Positions 1 to 5,915 of a DNA stretch of 7,617 nucleotides are shown piece by piece. The first letter of the stretch is position 1; every line of letters starts with the position of its first letter. The position numbers and the translations under genes were made by a program. The notes below the pieces were generated by a model, which was not told the origin of the DNA, searched no databases, and was given only the letters and a program-made list of their open reading frames with translations. Source of the stretch: an uncultured Caldilineales bacterium (GTDB lineage Bacteria; Chloroflexota; Anaerolineae; JAAEKA01); contig CALESQ010000125.1 of NCBI GenBank assembly GCA_937907455.1, positions 1 to 7,617 on the forward strand. The letters are read 5' to 3'.

Positions 1-249
1 CAGGTTCATGTCCAGCTTAGGCGTATCAACGTCTACTTTCGGCAGATCGAAGTCTACGTCGGGCATGTCTACGTCTAGCTTGGGCAAATCCATGTCCAGC
101 TTAGGCATATCAACGTCTACTTTCGGCAGATCGAAGTCTGCGTCGGGCATGTCTACGTCTAGCTTGGGCAGGTTTATGTCTACCTTGGGTAAGCCCATGT
201 CCACCTTAGGCAGGTCTACGTCGGGCAGGTCTACATCCACCTTAGGCAG
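1..249 (-). repeat. Coding heptad repeats with an 84-bp higher-order unit
   Basis: This is the DNA encoding residues 125-207 of the left-edge gene. Beneath the 21-bp (seven-codon) periodicity lies an 84-bp unit of four heptads: bases 1-84 and 85-168 differ at only five positions, while 169-249 is clearly more diverged and contains one shortened, five-codon repeat. Recently duplicated units lie distal and older units proximal to the start codon. The array continues off the left edge, so its copy number is unknown. Confidence 0.9.
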
Positions 250-621
250 AGCTATATCCGACATATCAGCGGAAAAGTTAAGTGACGCGGTACGTGAGGT
301 TTCGAGTTCAGCCTCAAGAGCGGCGACGCGCTCGCGGCAGCCTGCATCTGCGGTAGCGTATTGATCACGCCAATCCTGGGCTTCGCGGCGGGCGCCGGTC
401 AGTTGCAGATTCAACTTGTCCAGAGCGCTTTGCCTGTCGGCGCGTTCATTGACCAGGGTAGCATCAAAGCCTTTGAGTTTGCTTTGTGCTTCTGATAACT
501 CGCGGCGAATAGCCGCTTCGGACTGGCTGAGTGCAGACAACCGCTGACGGTTGAGATACCAGAGAATCAACGCAATCAGCAGGCCGACCAGAAGACCGAT
601 CAGAAAACTGGTGGTGTCCAT
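1..621 (-). CDS. Membrane-anchored coiled-coil protein with LPKVDVD heptad repeats (3' end beyond window)
   Basis: An uninterrupted minus-strand frame begins at the ATG at 621-619 and is still open at base 1 (207 codons seen). The start is supported by AAAGGAG (635-629) seven bases upstream and by a promoter at 732-705. Residues 6-23 form a hydrophobic helix (FLIGLLVGLLIALILWYL) followed by Arg/Asn/Gln, so it is a signal anchor. Residues 28-115 are charged, Ala/Leu/Glu/Arg-rich and proline-free, as expected for a helical coiled-coil stalk. From residue 125 the chain changes to a proline-punctuated seven-residue repeat, consensus [LM]-P-[KD]-[VL]-D-[VMF]-[DN], with about twelve units and one short five-residue unit before the edge. 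The pattern recalls the repeats of eukaryotic AHNAK, but homology cannot be claimed for so simple a repeat. Function is unknown; an envelope stalk or scaffold is the natural inference. The C-terminal domain is not visible. The plus-strand frame over 8-364 is a shadow of this gene. Confidence 0.85.
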   Translation of the reverse strand, partial: MDTTSFLIGLLVGLLIALILWYLNRQRLSALSQSEAAIRRELSEAQSKLKGFDATLVNERADRQSALDKLNLQLTGARREAQDWRDQYATADAGCRERVAALEAELETSRTASLNFSADMSDIALPKVDVDLPDVDLPKVDMGLPKVDINLPKLDVDMPDADFDLPKVDVDMPKLDMDLPKLDVDMPDVDFDLPKVDVDTPKLDMNL

Positions 622-644
622 CAACTAACTCCTTTGAAAGCTAA

Positions 645-656
645 GGGCAATTGCCC
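645..656. promoter_or_regulatory. Perfect 12-bp palindrome in the leader of the left gene
   Basis: GGGCAATTGCCC is a perfect palindrome. It lies downstream of the -10 box (705-710) and ten bases upstream of the Shine-Dalgarno of the minus-strand gene. It could be an operator for a dimeric repressor. With no loop it would not make a useful RNA hairpin. Role inferred from position only. Confidence 0.35.
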
Positions 657-704
657 GAAAAGCTGCCAGCGCGTGAAACGACCTCAGCGCTGTAACGTAT
701 TTTT

Positions 705-732
705 ATTATACGCCTATCTACCAGCATGTAAA
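705..732 (-). promoter_or_regulatory. Sigma70-type promoter of the repeat-protein gene
   Basis: Read on the minus strand, the site has a -35 TTTACA (732-727; five of six consensus bases), a 16-base spacer and a perfect -10 TATAAT (710-705). Transcription would start near 698, giving a leader of roughly 75 bases before the ATG at 621. This is the best promoter match in the window. Confidence 0.7.
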
Positions 733-872
733 GGCAATGTATCCTTACAATCTCTTTATAGATAGAAATTACGCAGTTGGTGTTGTTTCGAGGAACGTAA
801 CTCGTTACACGGTAAATCCAGTTTTTAGTGCTTTGTAAATGAGGGTTTGCTCAGGGCAGTTGCTGCTATGGC

Positions 873-950
873 TGTCATTCCGAAGCCCGCCAGGGCCGGG
901 GAATCCCTTCATCAGCGCACGGGGAACTCCTCACTGTGTTCGGAGTGACA
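873..950. repeat. Small palindromic intergenic repeat element (MITE/REP-like)
   Basis: A 78-bp segment is bounded by TGTCATTCCGAA (873-884) and TTCGGAGTGACA (939-950). These are inverted copies of each other with one mismatch in 12. The interior is GC-rich and includes GGGGAATCCC. From memory, the outer TGTCATTCCGA...TCGGA(A/G)TGACA signature matches interspersed palindromic repeats found between genes in many environmental bacteria. There is no transposase, so at most it is a non-autonomous remnant. Confidence 0.55.
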
Positions 951-1183
951 CGGATGAGAGCGCCCGGTGTGTTGAACTTGGCGCAGTCGCTTTGTTTGTG
1001 ATGTACCCATGGCGGGAAATCTCTGTTTTCGCAGATAACGGATGCGATTTCTCGTTCTTTCGTCGCTCGAAACGGCAACTTTATTGTCAACGGCGTAAAT
1101 CCTACCCTAATAGAATGGCTGCCTGGTTGAACAAAACCGACAAGCTGAACGTTTAAAGAACACAGGCAACAATGTTGCTTGGA

Positions 1184-1212
1184 TTGACCGAACGTGTGAA
1201 TGCTGGTCGAAT
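1184..1212 (+). promoter_or_regulatory. Candidate promoter of the SIMPL gene
   Basis: TTGACC (1184-1189; five of six -35 bases) is followed after 17 bases by TCGAAT (1207-1212; four of six -10 bases). The predicted start lies about 60 bases before the ATG at 1280. The spacing is ideal but the -10 is weak. Confidence 0.35.
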
Positions 1213-1279
1213 AGTTTCAAGAACTCTCGATCCGGTTTCATACATGCCAGATGTATTTCAGTAACAAGGAGTGTAGGTT

Positions 1280-2854
1280 ATGAGTATTTCGCGTAAATTT
1301 TTTACAGCGGTAACTGCTATGGTTGTTCTATCTGTTGTCGCCACCAGCGCCATGCTAAACGGCTCTGCGCGTGCGGTATCTGCTCAGCAACCTGCCACAA
1401 GCGCGTTGCCTCGCACCATCACCGTGGTGGGTGAAGGCACGGTTACTATTCAGCCAGACATTGCCCAGCTACAGGTAGGGGTAGATGTGACCGGCGATAG
1501 TGCGTCTGAAGCTAGCACCGAAGCGGGTGAGACGATGGATGCCATTTTGGCAGCGTTGACTACTCTGAAGGTGCCGCGCAAGGATCTGCAAACTTCCGGC
1601 TTTAGCATTTATGTGGAGCGTCCCGCTGCACCTGATGGTACTCCCGGCGACCGTGTGATTTACCATGTCAACAATATGGTTACCGTCACTCTGCGCGACC
1701 TGGATCAGGTAGGCGCGGCGCTGGAAGCGGTGATTGATGCCGGTGCTAACAATGTTTACGGCGTGAATTTCAGCTTGGATGATCCTGGCGAGGTGATGAA
1801 GCAGGCTCGGCGCAAGGCTGCCGAGGATGCGCGTGCCCGCGCCGAGGAATTGGCCGCGCTGCATGGCGTCACCGTGGGCGAAGTGGTGAGCATCAGCGAG
1901 GTGGTGGGCGGCTATGCCGTGCCGCTGGGTGGTGTCAACATCCGCGTTGATGCGGCGGCTGGTGGCGGCCCTATCTCGCCCGGCGAGATGCAGATGACCG
2001 CACAGTTGCAGGTGGTGTATGCCATCGGCGATGATGCGCCGCTGGCTGCTGCCGCAGCGCTTTCCGACACGACCACGACGACAGCCACGCTGTCCAGCCC
2101 GGCAGCCGCTGCTCTCATCAGCGAAACCGAAACGTTGAGCGAGACTGTAGCGGTTAGCTCCACGGTAGCGCCGATTGCCGGTGCTTTGCAACCGACTACA
2201 GCCAGCGGCTTGCCGCGCAGCCTCACCGTAGTGGGGCAAGGCAGCGTGTCACTGACGCCGGATGTGGCTCAGATTCAGTTGGGTGTTGAGGTGTCCGGCG
2301 CCAGCGCCAAGCAGGCCAGTGCAGATGCGACCAAGGCGATGGATGCTATTTTGGCTGCGCTGGCTAAACAGGGCATTGCCAAAAAGGATATTCAGACCTC
2401 GAACTACAGCATTTTCGTGGATCGCTCCGGTTTCAGCTCGAAAGACCAGCCTGCCGTGGAAGTAACCTATCGTGTCAACAACATGGTTACTGCCACCATC
2501 CGCAAGCTGGACCGGGTGAGCGCGGTGCTGGAAGCGGTGATTGATGCCGGGGCCAACAACGTCTACGGTGTGAGCTTTAGCGTAGACAATCCCGATGCGG
2601 CGATGGGCGAAGCGCGCCAGAAAGCCGCCACTGATGCCCGTGCCCGTGCGGAAGAGCTGGCCGCGCTGCACGGCGTGACACTGGGTGAAGTGATTAGTGT
2701 GAGCGAGGTGCTGGACGGTGGCTATATGCCCGTTAGCGCCAAGGCGAGCGCGCTGAATGCCGACCTGGGTAACAGTGCGGTACTTCCCGGTGAACTACAG
2801 ATGAGTGCACAGTTGCAGGTGATCTATGCGATCGCCGGCCCCGCTGATAAGTAA
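1280..2854 (+). CDS. Exported protein with two tandem SIMPL (DUF541/YggE-like) domains
   Basis: The 524-residue product starts at an ATG eight bases after AAGGAG (1266-1271). Residues 1-35 form a Sec signal peptide: basic start, hydrophobic core at 8-24, and a likely cleavage in AVSA|QQ, so it acts outside the cytoplasmic membrane. Two SIMPL domains follow, about 43-249 and 311-519, joined by an Ala/Thr/Ser-rich linker (250-310). Corresponding motifs sit 268-269 residues apart: LPRTITVVGEG/LPRSLTVVGQG, YHVNNMV/YRVNNMV, VIDAGANNVYGV in both, and DARARAEELAALHGVT in both. Single-domain relatives such as E. coli YggE and Brucella BP26 are about half this length; BP26 is known to form ring-like oligomers and YggE has been linked to oxidative-stress tolerance, but the biochemical activity of the family is not settled. 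The doubling therefore looks like an internal duplication. A hairpin 22 bases after the stop suggests a single-gene transcript. The domain call is secure; the function is unknown. Confidence 0.93.
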   Translation: MSISRKFFTAVTAMVVLSVVATSAMLNGSARAVSAQQPATSALPRTITVVGEGTVTIQPDIAQLQVGVDVTGDSASEASTEAGETMDAILAALTTLKVPRKDLQTSGFSIYVERPAAPDGTPGDRVIYHVNNMVTVTLRDLDQVGAALEAVIDAGANNVYGVNFSLDDPGEVMKQARRKAAEDARARAEELAALHGVTVGEVVSISEVVGGYAVPLGGVNIRVDAAAGGGPISPGEMQMTAQLQVVYAIGDDAPLAAAAALSDTTTTTATLSSPAAAALISETETLSETVAVSSTVAPIAGALQPTTASGLPRSLTVVGQGSVSLTPDVAQIQLGVEVSGASAKQASADATKAMDAILAALAKQGIAKKDIQTSNYSIFVDRSGFSSKDQPAVEVTYRVNNMVTATIRKLDRVSAVLEAVIDAGANNVYGVSFSVDNPDAAMGEARQKAATDARARAEELAALHGVTLGEVISVSEVLDGGYMPVSAKASALNADLGNSAVLPGELQMSAQLQVIYAIAGPADK

Positions 2855-2875
2855 CTCTACGGCTCTGTGCTGAAG

Positions 2876-2911
2876 GCAAGCGGCGTTGATAGGAATATCA
2901 ACGCCGCTTGC
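2876..2911 (+). terminator. Perfect 15-bp hairpin after the SIMPL gene
   Basis: GCAAGCGGCGTTGAT (2876-2890) pairs perfectly with ATCAACGCCGCTTGC (2897-2911) across the six-base loop AGGAAT, 22 bases after the stop codon. The stem is long and GC-rich, but the following bases (GCGTTATATG) are only weakly T-rich. It could terminate transcription inefficiently or protect the 3' end of the message. Confidence 0.6.
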
Positions 2912-3112
2912 GCGTTATATGCTGGTATGTTCGGCCATAGATTATTGGCAAAGATGTTTTCGATGCCCGCGAAATCTCCCCCTCTGGGTGGTGTTAGGGG
3001 ATGCCTCGGCCTTGCGGTTGGCGTGGTAGCGCCGCGGGTGGGATGTGACTCTCTTGTTCTCAGCTTGCACGCAGGGGCATTTCGGGGTATTCTATAGCTC
3101 ATAATCTGCAGC

Positions 3113-3144
3113 ACCGGATGCCGAGGTTGTTTGGGGCATCCGGT
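3113..3144 (+). promoter_or_regulatory. Leader hairpin upstream of the citrate synthase gene
   Basis: ACCGGATGCC (3113-3122) and GGCATCCGGT (3135-3144) form a perfect 10-bp stem with a 12-base loop containing GAGG (3123-3126). It ends 29 bases before the ATG. The next bases, CCTCC (3147-3151), can pair either with the Shine-Dalgarno GAGG (3163-3166) or with the loop GAGG. The stem could be a leftover terminator, a stability element or a translational switch. Sequence alone does not decide. Confidence 0.4.
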
Positions 3145-3173
3145 TTCCTCCTTCACACCCGCGAGGCCATCCT

Positions 3174-5780
3174 ATGCAAAACGATACGCTGACTTTTCTT
3201 GATAATCGCACCGGAAAATCATACGATTTGCCGCTGACCGACGGCACGATCCGCGGCATGGACCTGCAACAGATCAAAACTTCTACCGATGATTCAGGGT
3301 TGAAATCTTACGACCCTGCTTTTCTCAACACAGCATCGTGCCGCAGCAAAATTACGTTTATTGACGGCGACAAAGGGATTCTGCGCTACGGCGGTTATCC
3401 CATCGAGCAACTCGCTGAACAATCCACCTATCTGGAAACCGCGTACCTGTTGCTGAACAACGAGCTGCCTACGCAGGCGCAACTCAGCCGTTGGGAAGAG
3501 GAAGTGAAGGACGAAACGATGCTGCACGAAAACATCCGCCATTTTCTGGATGCTTTTCGTTACGATGCGCACCCGATGGGAACGCTGGTCGGCACGATTG
3601 CGGCTTTGTCTACCTTCTACCCCGATGCCCATAGCGTGGAAGATCCTGCAGTGGTGAACCGCCACACTACCCGCCTGGTGGCCATGATGCCGACTCTGGC
3701 GGCCTTTGCCTATCGCCATTCGATGGGCTTTCGTTATATCTATCCTGATAGCGATCTAAGCTATACCGGCAATTTCCTCAGCATGATGTTCAAGATGCAG
3801 CAGCAGGAGTATCTCCCCAACCCGGTGTTGGAGCGCGCTTTGGACATTTTGTTCATTCTTCATGCAGACCACGAGCAGAACTGTTCAACCAGCACGATGC
3901 GCGTGGTGGGCAGCACCCATGCCGATCCCTATGTCGCGGTGGCGGCGGCGGCTTCGGCGTTGTTTGGCCCCCTGCATGGCGGCGCCAACGAAGCGGTATT
4001 ACGCATGTTGGGTGAAATCGGCGATGCGTCCAATGTGCCGGAGTTTATGCAAAGTGTCAAGCGCGGCGAACGCCGGCTGATGGGTTTCGGCCATCGTGTG
4101 TACAAGAACTACGACCCGCGTGCCAGCATCATTAAGCAGGCTGCCTACGAAGTGTTCGAGGTGACGGGGCGCAACCCCATGTTGGACATTGCTACCGAGT
4201 TGGAGACTATTGCGCTCAACGACGAGTACTTTGTCGAACGCAAGTTGTATCCCAATGTAGACTTCTACAGCGGCATCATCTACCAGGCGCTGGGGTTGCC
4301 TACCAGCATGTTTACTGTGATGTTTGCCATTCCGCGTACGGTGGGTTGGCTGACGCAATGGCGCGAGGGCCTGAATGACCCTGAGCAGCGCATTTCGCGG
4401 CCGCGCGAGTATTATGTTGGCCCAGCCAAACGCGATTATGTACCGATGGCGCAACGGTCAGCAGCCGCACCGACCCTGGTGGATTCGGGCAAGCAGGAAG
4501 GCACGCTCACTGTCACCGACAATCGTACTGGCAAGACTTACGAACTGCCTATTACCGACGGGAGCATCAAGGCGCCTGATCTGCGCAAGATCAAGACTGG
4601 CGCCGACGATTTCGGCGTGATGAGCTATGATCCGGCCTTCTTCAATACAGCCTCGTGCCGTAGCAGCGTCACCGAGATTGACGGCGAAAAGGGCATTTTG
4701 CGCTACCGCGGCTATCCCATCGAACAACTGGCTGAAAAATCCAGTTTCCTGGAAACTGCCTATCTGATCTTGTACGGTGAGCTGCCCACGCAGACAGAGA
4801 TGGATGCCTGGGTATACGACATCAAGCATCACACGTTGGTGCATGAAAATATCCTGCAATTCCTGGATGGCTTCCGCTACGATGCCGATCCCATCGGCAT
4901 TATGATCGGTGTGATCTCGGCGCTGTCTACCTTTTACAAGGACGCCCGCGATCTGGGTGATCCGGCCTCGGTGGAGCTGCAAACCCGCCGCCTGATCGCT
5001 AAAATGCCCACTATTGCGGCTTTTGCTTATCGTCATTCCACAGGCCGCCCCTACGTTTATCCGGCGGACGAGACCAGCTATGCGGGTGACTTCCTGCGTA
5101 TGATGTTTAAGCGCATGGAGAAGAGCTACACGCCTGACCCGCTGCTGGAGCGCGCTTTGGACATTCTGTTCACCCTGCACGCCGATCATGGTCAATCTAC
5201 CTCGGCTACCACAATTCGCATGGTGGGCAGTTCGCGTGCTGATCCATTTGTGGCTACGGCCGCGGCCATTGCTGCGCTGCGCGGTCCGAAGCACGGTGGT
5301 GCTACCAGCCGCGTGCTTTCTATGCTGGATGAAGTGGGCGATCCCAGCCGGGTGAGCGCTTTTCTGGAGCATGTCAAGGTGGCTAAACATCGCGTGATGG
5401 GCTTTGGGCATCGTGTATACAAGACGCACGACCCGCGTTCGGCATTGGTGCGCAGGCTGACCCATGAGGTGGTGAACGCCACCGGCAGCAGTCAACGTCT
5501 GGATGTGGCGTTGGAAATGGAACGCCAAGCCTTGCAGGATGATTATTTCATCGAGCACAAACTGTATCCCAATGTGGACTTCTACACGGGTGTGATTTAC
5601 AGCGCCATTGGTTTGCCCGACAGCATGTTCACCGTGATGTTTGCTATTCCGCGTACGGTGGGTTGGTTGGCGCAGTGGCGCGAGTTGATCGTTGATTCGG
5701 AGCAGAAGATCGCCCGTCCGCGGCAGATCTACGATGGCATCATGCTGCGCGACTATGTGCCGGTGGCTCAGCGCGGCTGA
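3174..5780 (+). CDS. gltA: Tandem-fused double citrate synthase (GltA-like)
   Basis: One 868-codon frame contains two full-length citrate synthases, about residues 4-430 and 443-868, joined by a short linker (about 430-442, including APTLVDSGKQE). E. coli GltA is about 427 residues. The enzyme condenses acetyl-CoA with oxaloacetate to citrate in the cytoplasm, at the entry of the TCA cycle. Both halves keep the GltA-type N-terminal domain (IDGDKGILRYGGYPIEQLA in half 1) and the catalytic set: H233/H672 in HADH, H268/H707 in GPxHGGA, H307/H746 in GFGHRVYK, R316/R755 in DPR, D363/D802 in PNVDFY, then PRTVGW and a C-terminal RPR. All these pairs are exactly 439 residues apart. Half 1 has the standard HEQNCSTST and GGANEAV; half 2 has HGQSTSATT and GGATSRV, so its pocket has diverged. 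The start has GAGG seven bases upstream and matches the GltA N-terminus. Citrate synthases work as dimers sharing active-site residues, so the fusion may form an intramolecular dimer. Synthase activity of half 1 is likely; that of half 2 is uncertain. Confidence 0.93.
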   Translation: MQNDTLTFLDNRTGKSYDLPLTDGTIRGMDLQQIKTSTDDSGLKSYDPAFLNTASCRSKITFIDGDKGILRYGGYPIEQLAEQSTYLETAYLLLNNELPTQAQLSRWEEEVKDETMLHENIRHFLDAFRYDAHPMGTLVGTIAALSTFYPDAHSVEDPAVVNRHTTRLVAMMPTLAAFAYRHSMGFRYIYPDSDLSYTGNFLSMMFKMQQQEYLPNPVLERALDILFILHADHEQNCSTSTMRVVGSTHADPYVAVAAAASALFGPLHGGANEAVLRMLGEIGDASNVPEFMQSVKRGERRLMGFGHRVYKNYDPRASIIKQAAYEVFEVTGRNPMLDIATELETIALNDEYFVERKLYPNVDFYSGIIYQALGLPTSMFTVMFAIPRTVGWLTQWREGLNDPEQRISRPREYYVGPAKRDYVPMAQRSAAAPTLVDSGKQEGTLTVTDNRTGKTYELPITDGSIKAPDLRKIKTGADDFGVMSYDPAFFNTASCRSSVTEIDGEKGILRYRGYPIEQLAEKSSFLETAYLILYGELPTQTEMDAWVYDIKHHTLVHENILQFLDGFRYDADPIGIMIGVISALSTFYKDARDLGDPASVELQTRRLIAKMPTIAAFAYRHSTGRPYVYPADETSYAGDFLRMMFKRMEKSYTPDPLLERALDILFTLHADHGQSTSATTIRMVGSSRADPFVATAAAIAALRGPKHGGATSRVLSMLDEVGDPSRVSAFLEHVKVAKHRVMGFGHRVYKTHDPRSALVRRLTHEVVNATGSSQRLDVALEMERQALQDDYFIEHKLYPNVDFYTGVIYSAIGLPDSMFTVMFAIPRTVGWLAQWRELIVDSEQKIARPRQIYDGIMLRDYVPVAQRG

Positions 5781-5812
5781 AATGCATCCGCCGCGTAGGG
5801 TTTGATACATAC

Positions 5813-5850
5813 AACAGCGCCTTGGGCAATCTACCCAAGGCGCTGTTTTT
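5813..5850 (+). terminator. Rho-independent terminator of the citrate synthase gene
   Basis: AACAGCGCCTTGGG (5813-5826) pairs perfectly with CCCAAGGCGCTGTT (5834-5847) across the seven-base loop CAATCTA. A T run (5846-5850) follows, 33 bases after the stop codon. It lies between two convergent genes and could also slow minus-strand transcripts, but on that strand the run after the stem is not T-rich. Confidence 0.92.
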
Positions 5851-5915
5851 GTGTGCTGCTGTTGTTTGCGTCAGGCGCGGGTGCAATCACCCGACGGCCC
5901 AGCGGAGAGCATGGT

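Larger units (their letters stand above)
622..1279. other. Divergent intergenic region without a gene
   Basis: These 658 bases separate two divergent genes. The region holds the leader and promoter of the left gene (622-732), a palindromic repeat element (873-950) and a probable promoter for the right gene (1184-1212). Between these, 733-872 is AT-richer; it contains GTAAC-tc-GTTAC (797-808), with CGTTACA at 803-809 facing TGTAACG at 691-697 across the promoter. I see nothing recognisable in 951-1183. Open frames here (for example plus-strand 839-1156) have no Shine-Dalgarno, run through the repeat element and read as non-protein, so I call none of them. Confidence 0.7.
2855..3173. other. Intergenic region between the SIMPL and citrate synthase genes
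   Basis: These 319 bases hold the hairpin after the SIMPL gene (2876-2911), the citrate synthase leader hairpin (3113-3144) and its ribosome-binding site (3163-3166). A CATAAT (3100-3105) resembles a -10 box but has no good -35 at the usual spacing. A short CCCCT (2979-2983)/AGGGG (2996-3000) inverted repeat lies within a segment whose minus-strand frame reads LTPPRGGDF; from memory this type of peptide is a common by-product of intergenic repeats. I see no gene here. Confidence 0.6.

Noticed and set aside
8..364. Plus-strand frame with Ser/Thr/Gly-rich repeats (MSSLGVSTSTFGRSKS type)
   Set aside because: It is the antisense shadow of the minus-strand LPKVDVD repeat gene, which has a promoter, Shine-Dalgarno, transmembrane helix and longer open frame.
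839..1156. Plus-strand 105-codon frame
   Set aside because: It has no ribosome-binding site and runs through the palindromic repeat element, and its composition does not resemble a folded protein.
1469..2239. Minus-strand 256-codon frame opposite the SIMPL gene
   Set aside because: It is a shadow frame without a Shine-Dalgarno, and the plus strand encodes recognisable domains over the same bases.
2857..3156. Minus-strand 99-codon frame containing LTPPRGGDF
   Set aside because: It covers two hairpins and an intergenic repeat-like segment and has no Shine-Dalgarno; this type of peptide is a familiar by-product of intergenic repeats.
4458..5810. Long minus-strand frame (450 codons) opposite the citrate synthase
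   Set aside because: It is antisense to a clearly conserved enzyme and rich in His/Arg/Gln, as expected from reverse reading of its codons; it also starts at the terminator region.
5878..5893. Small hairpin CGGGTG-CAAT-CACCCG as a terminator for the minus-strand hydrolase
   Set aside because: It has only six base pairs with no T run on the minus strand; the strong hairpin at 5813-5847 is nearer to a real terminator.
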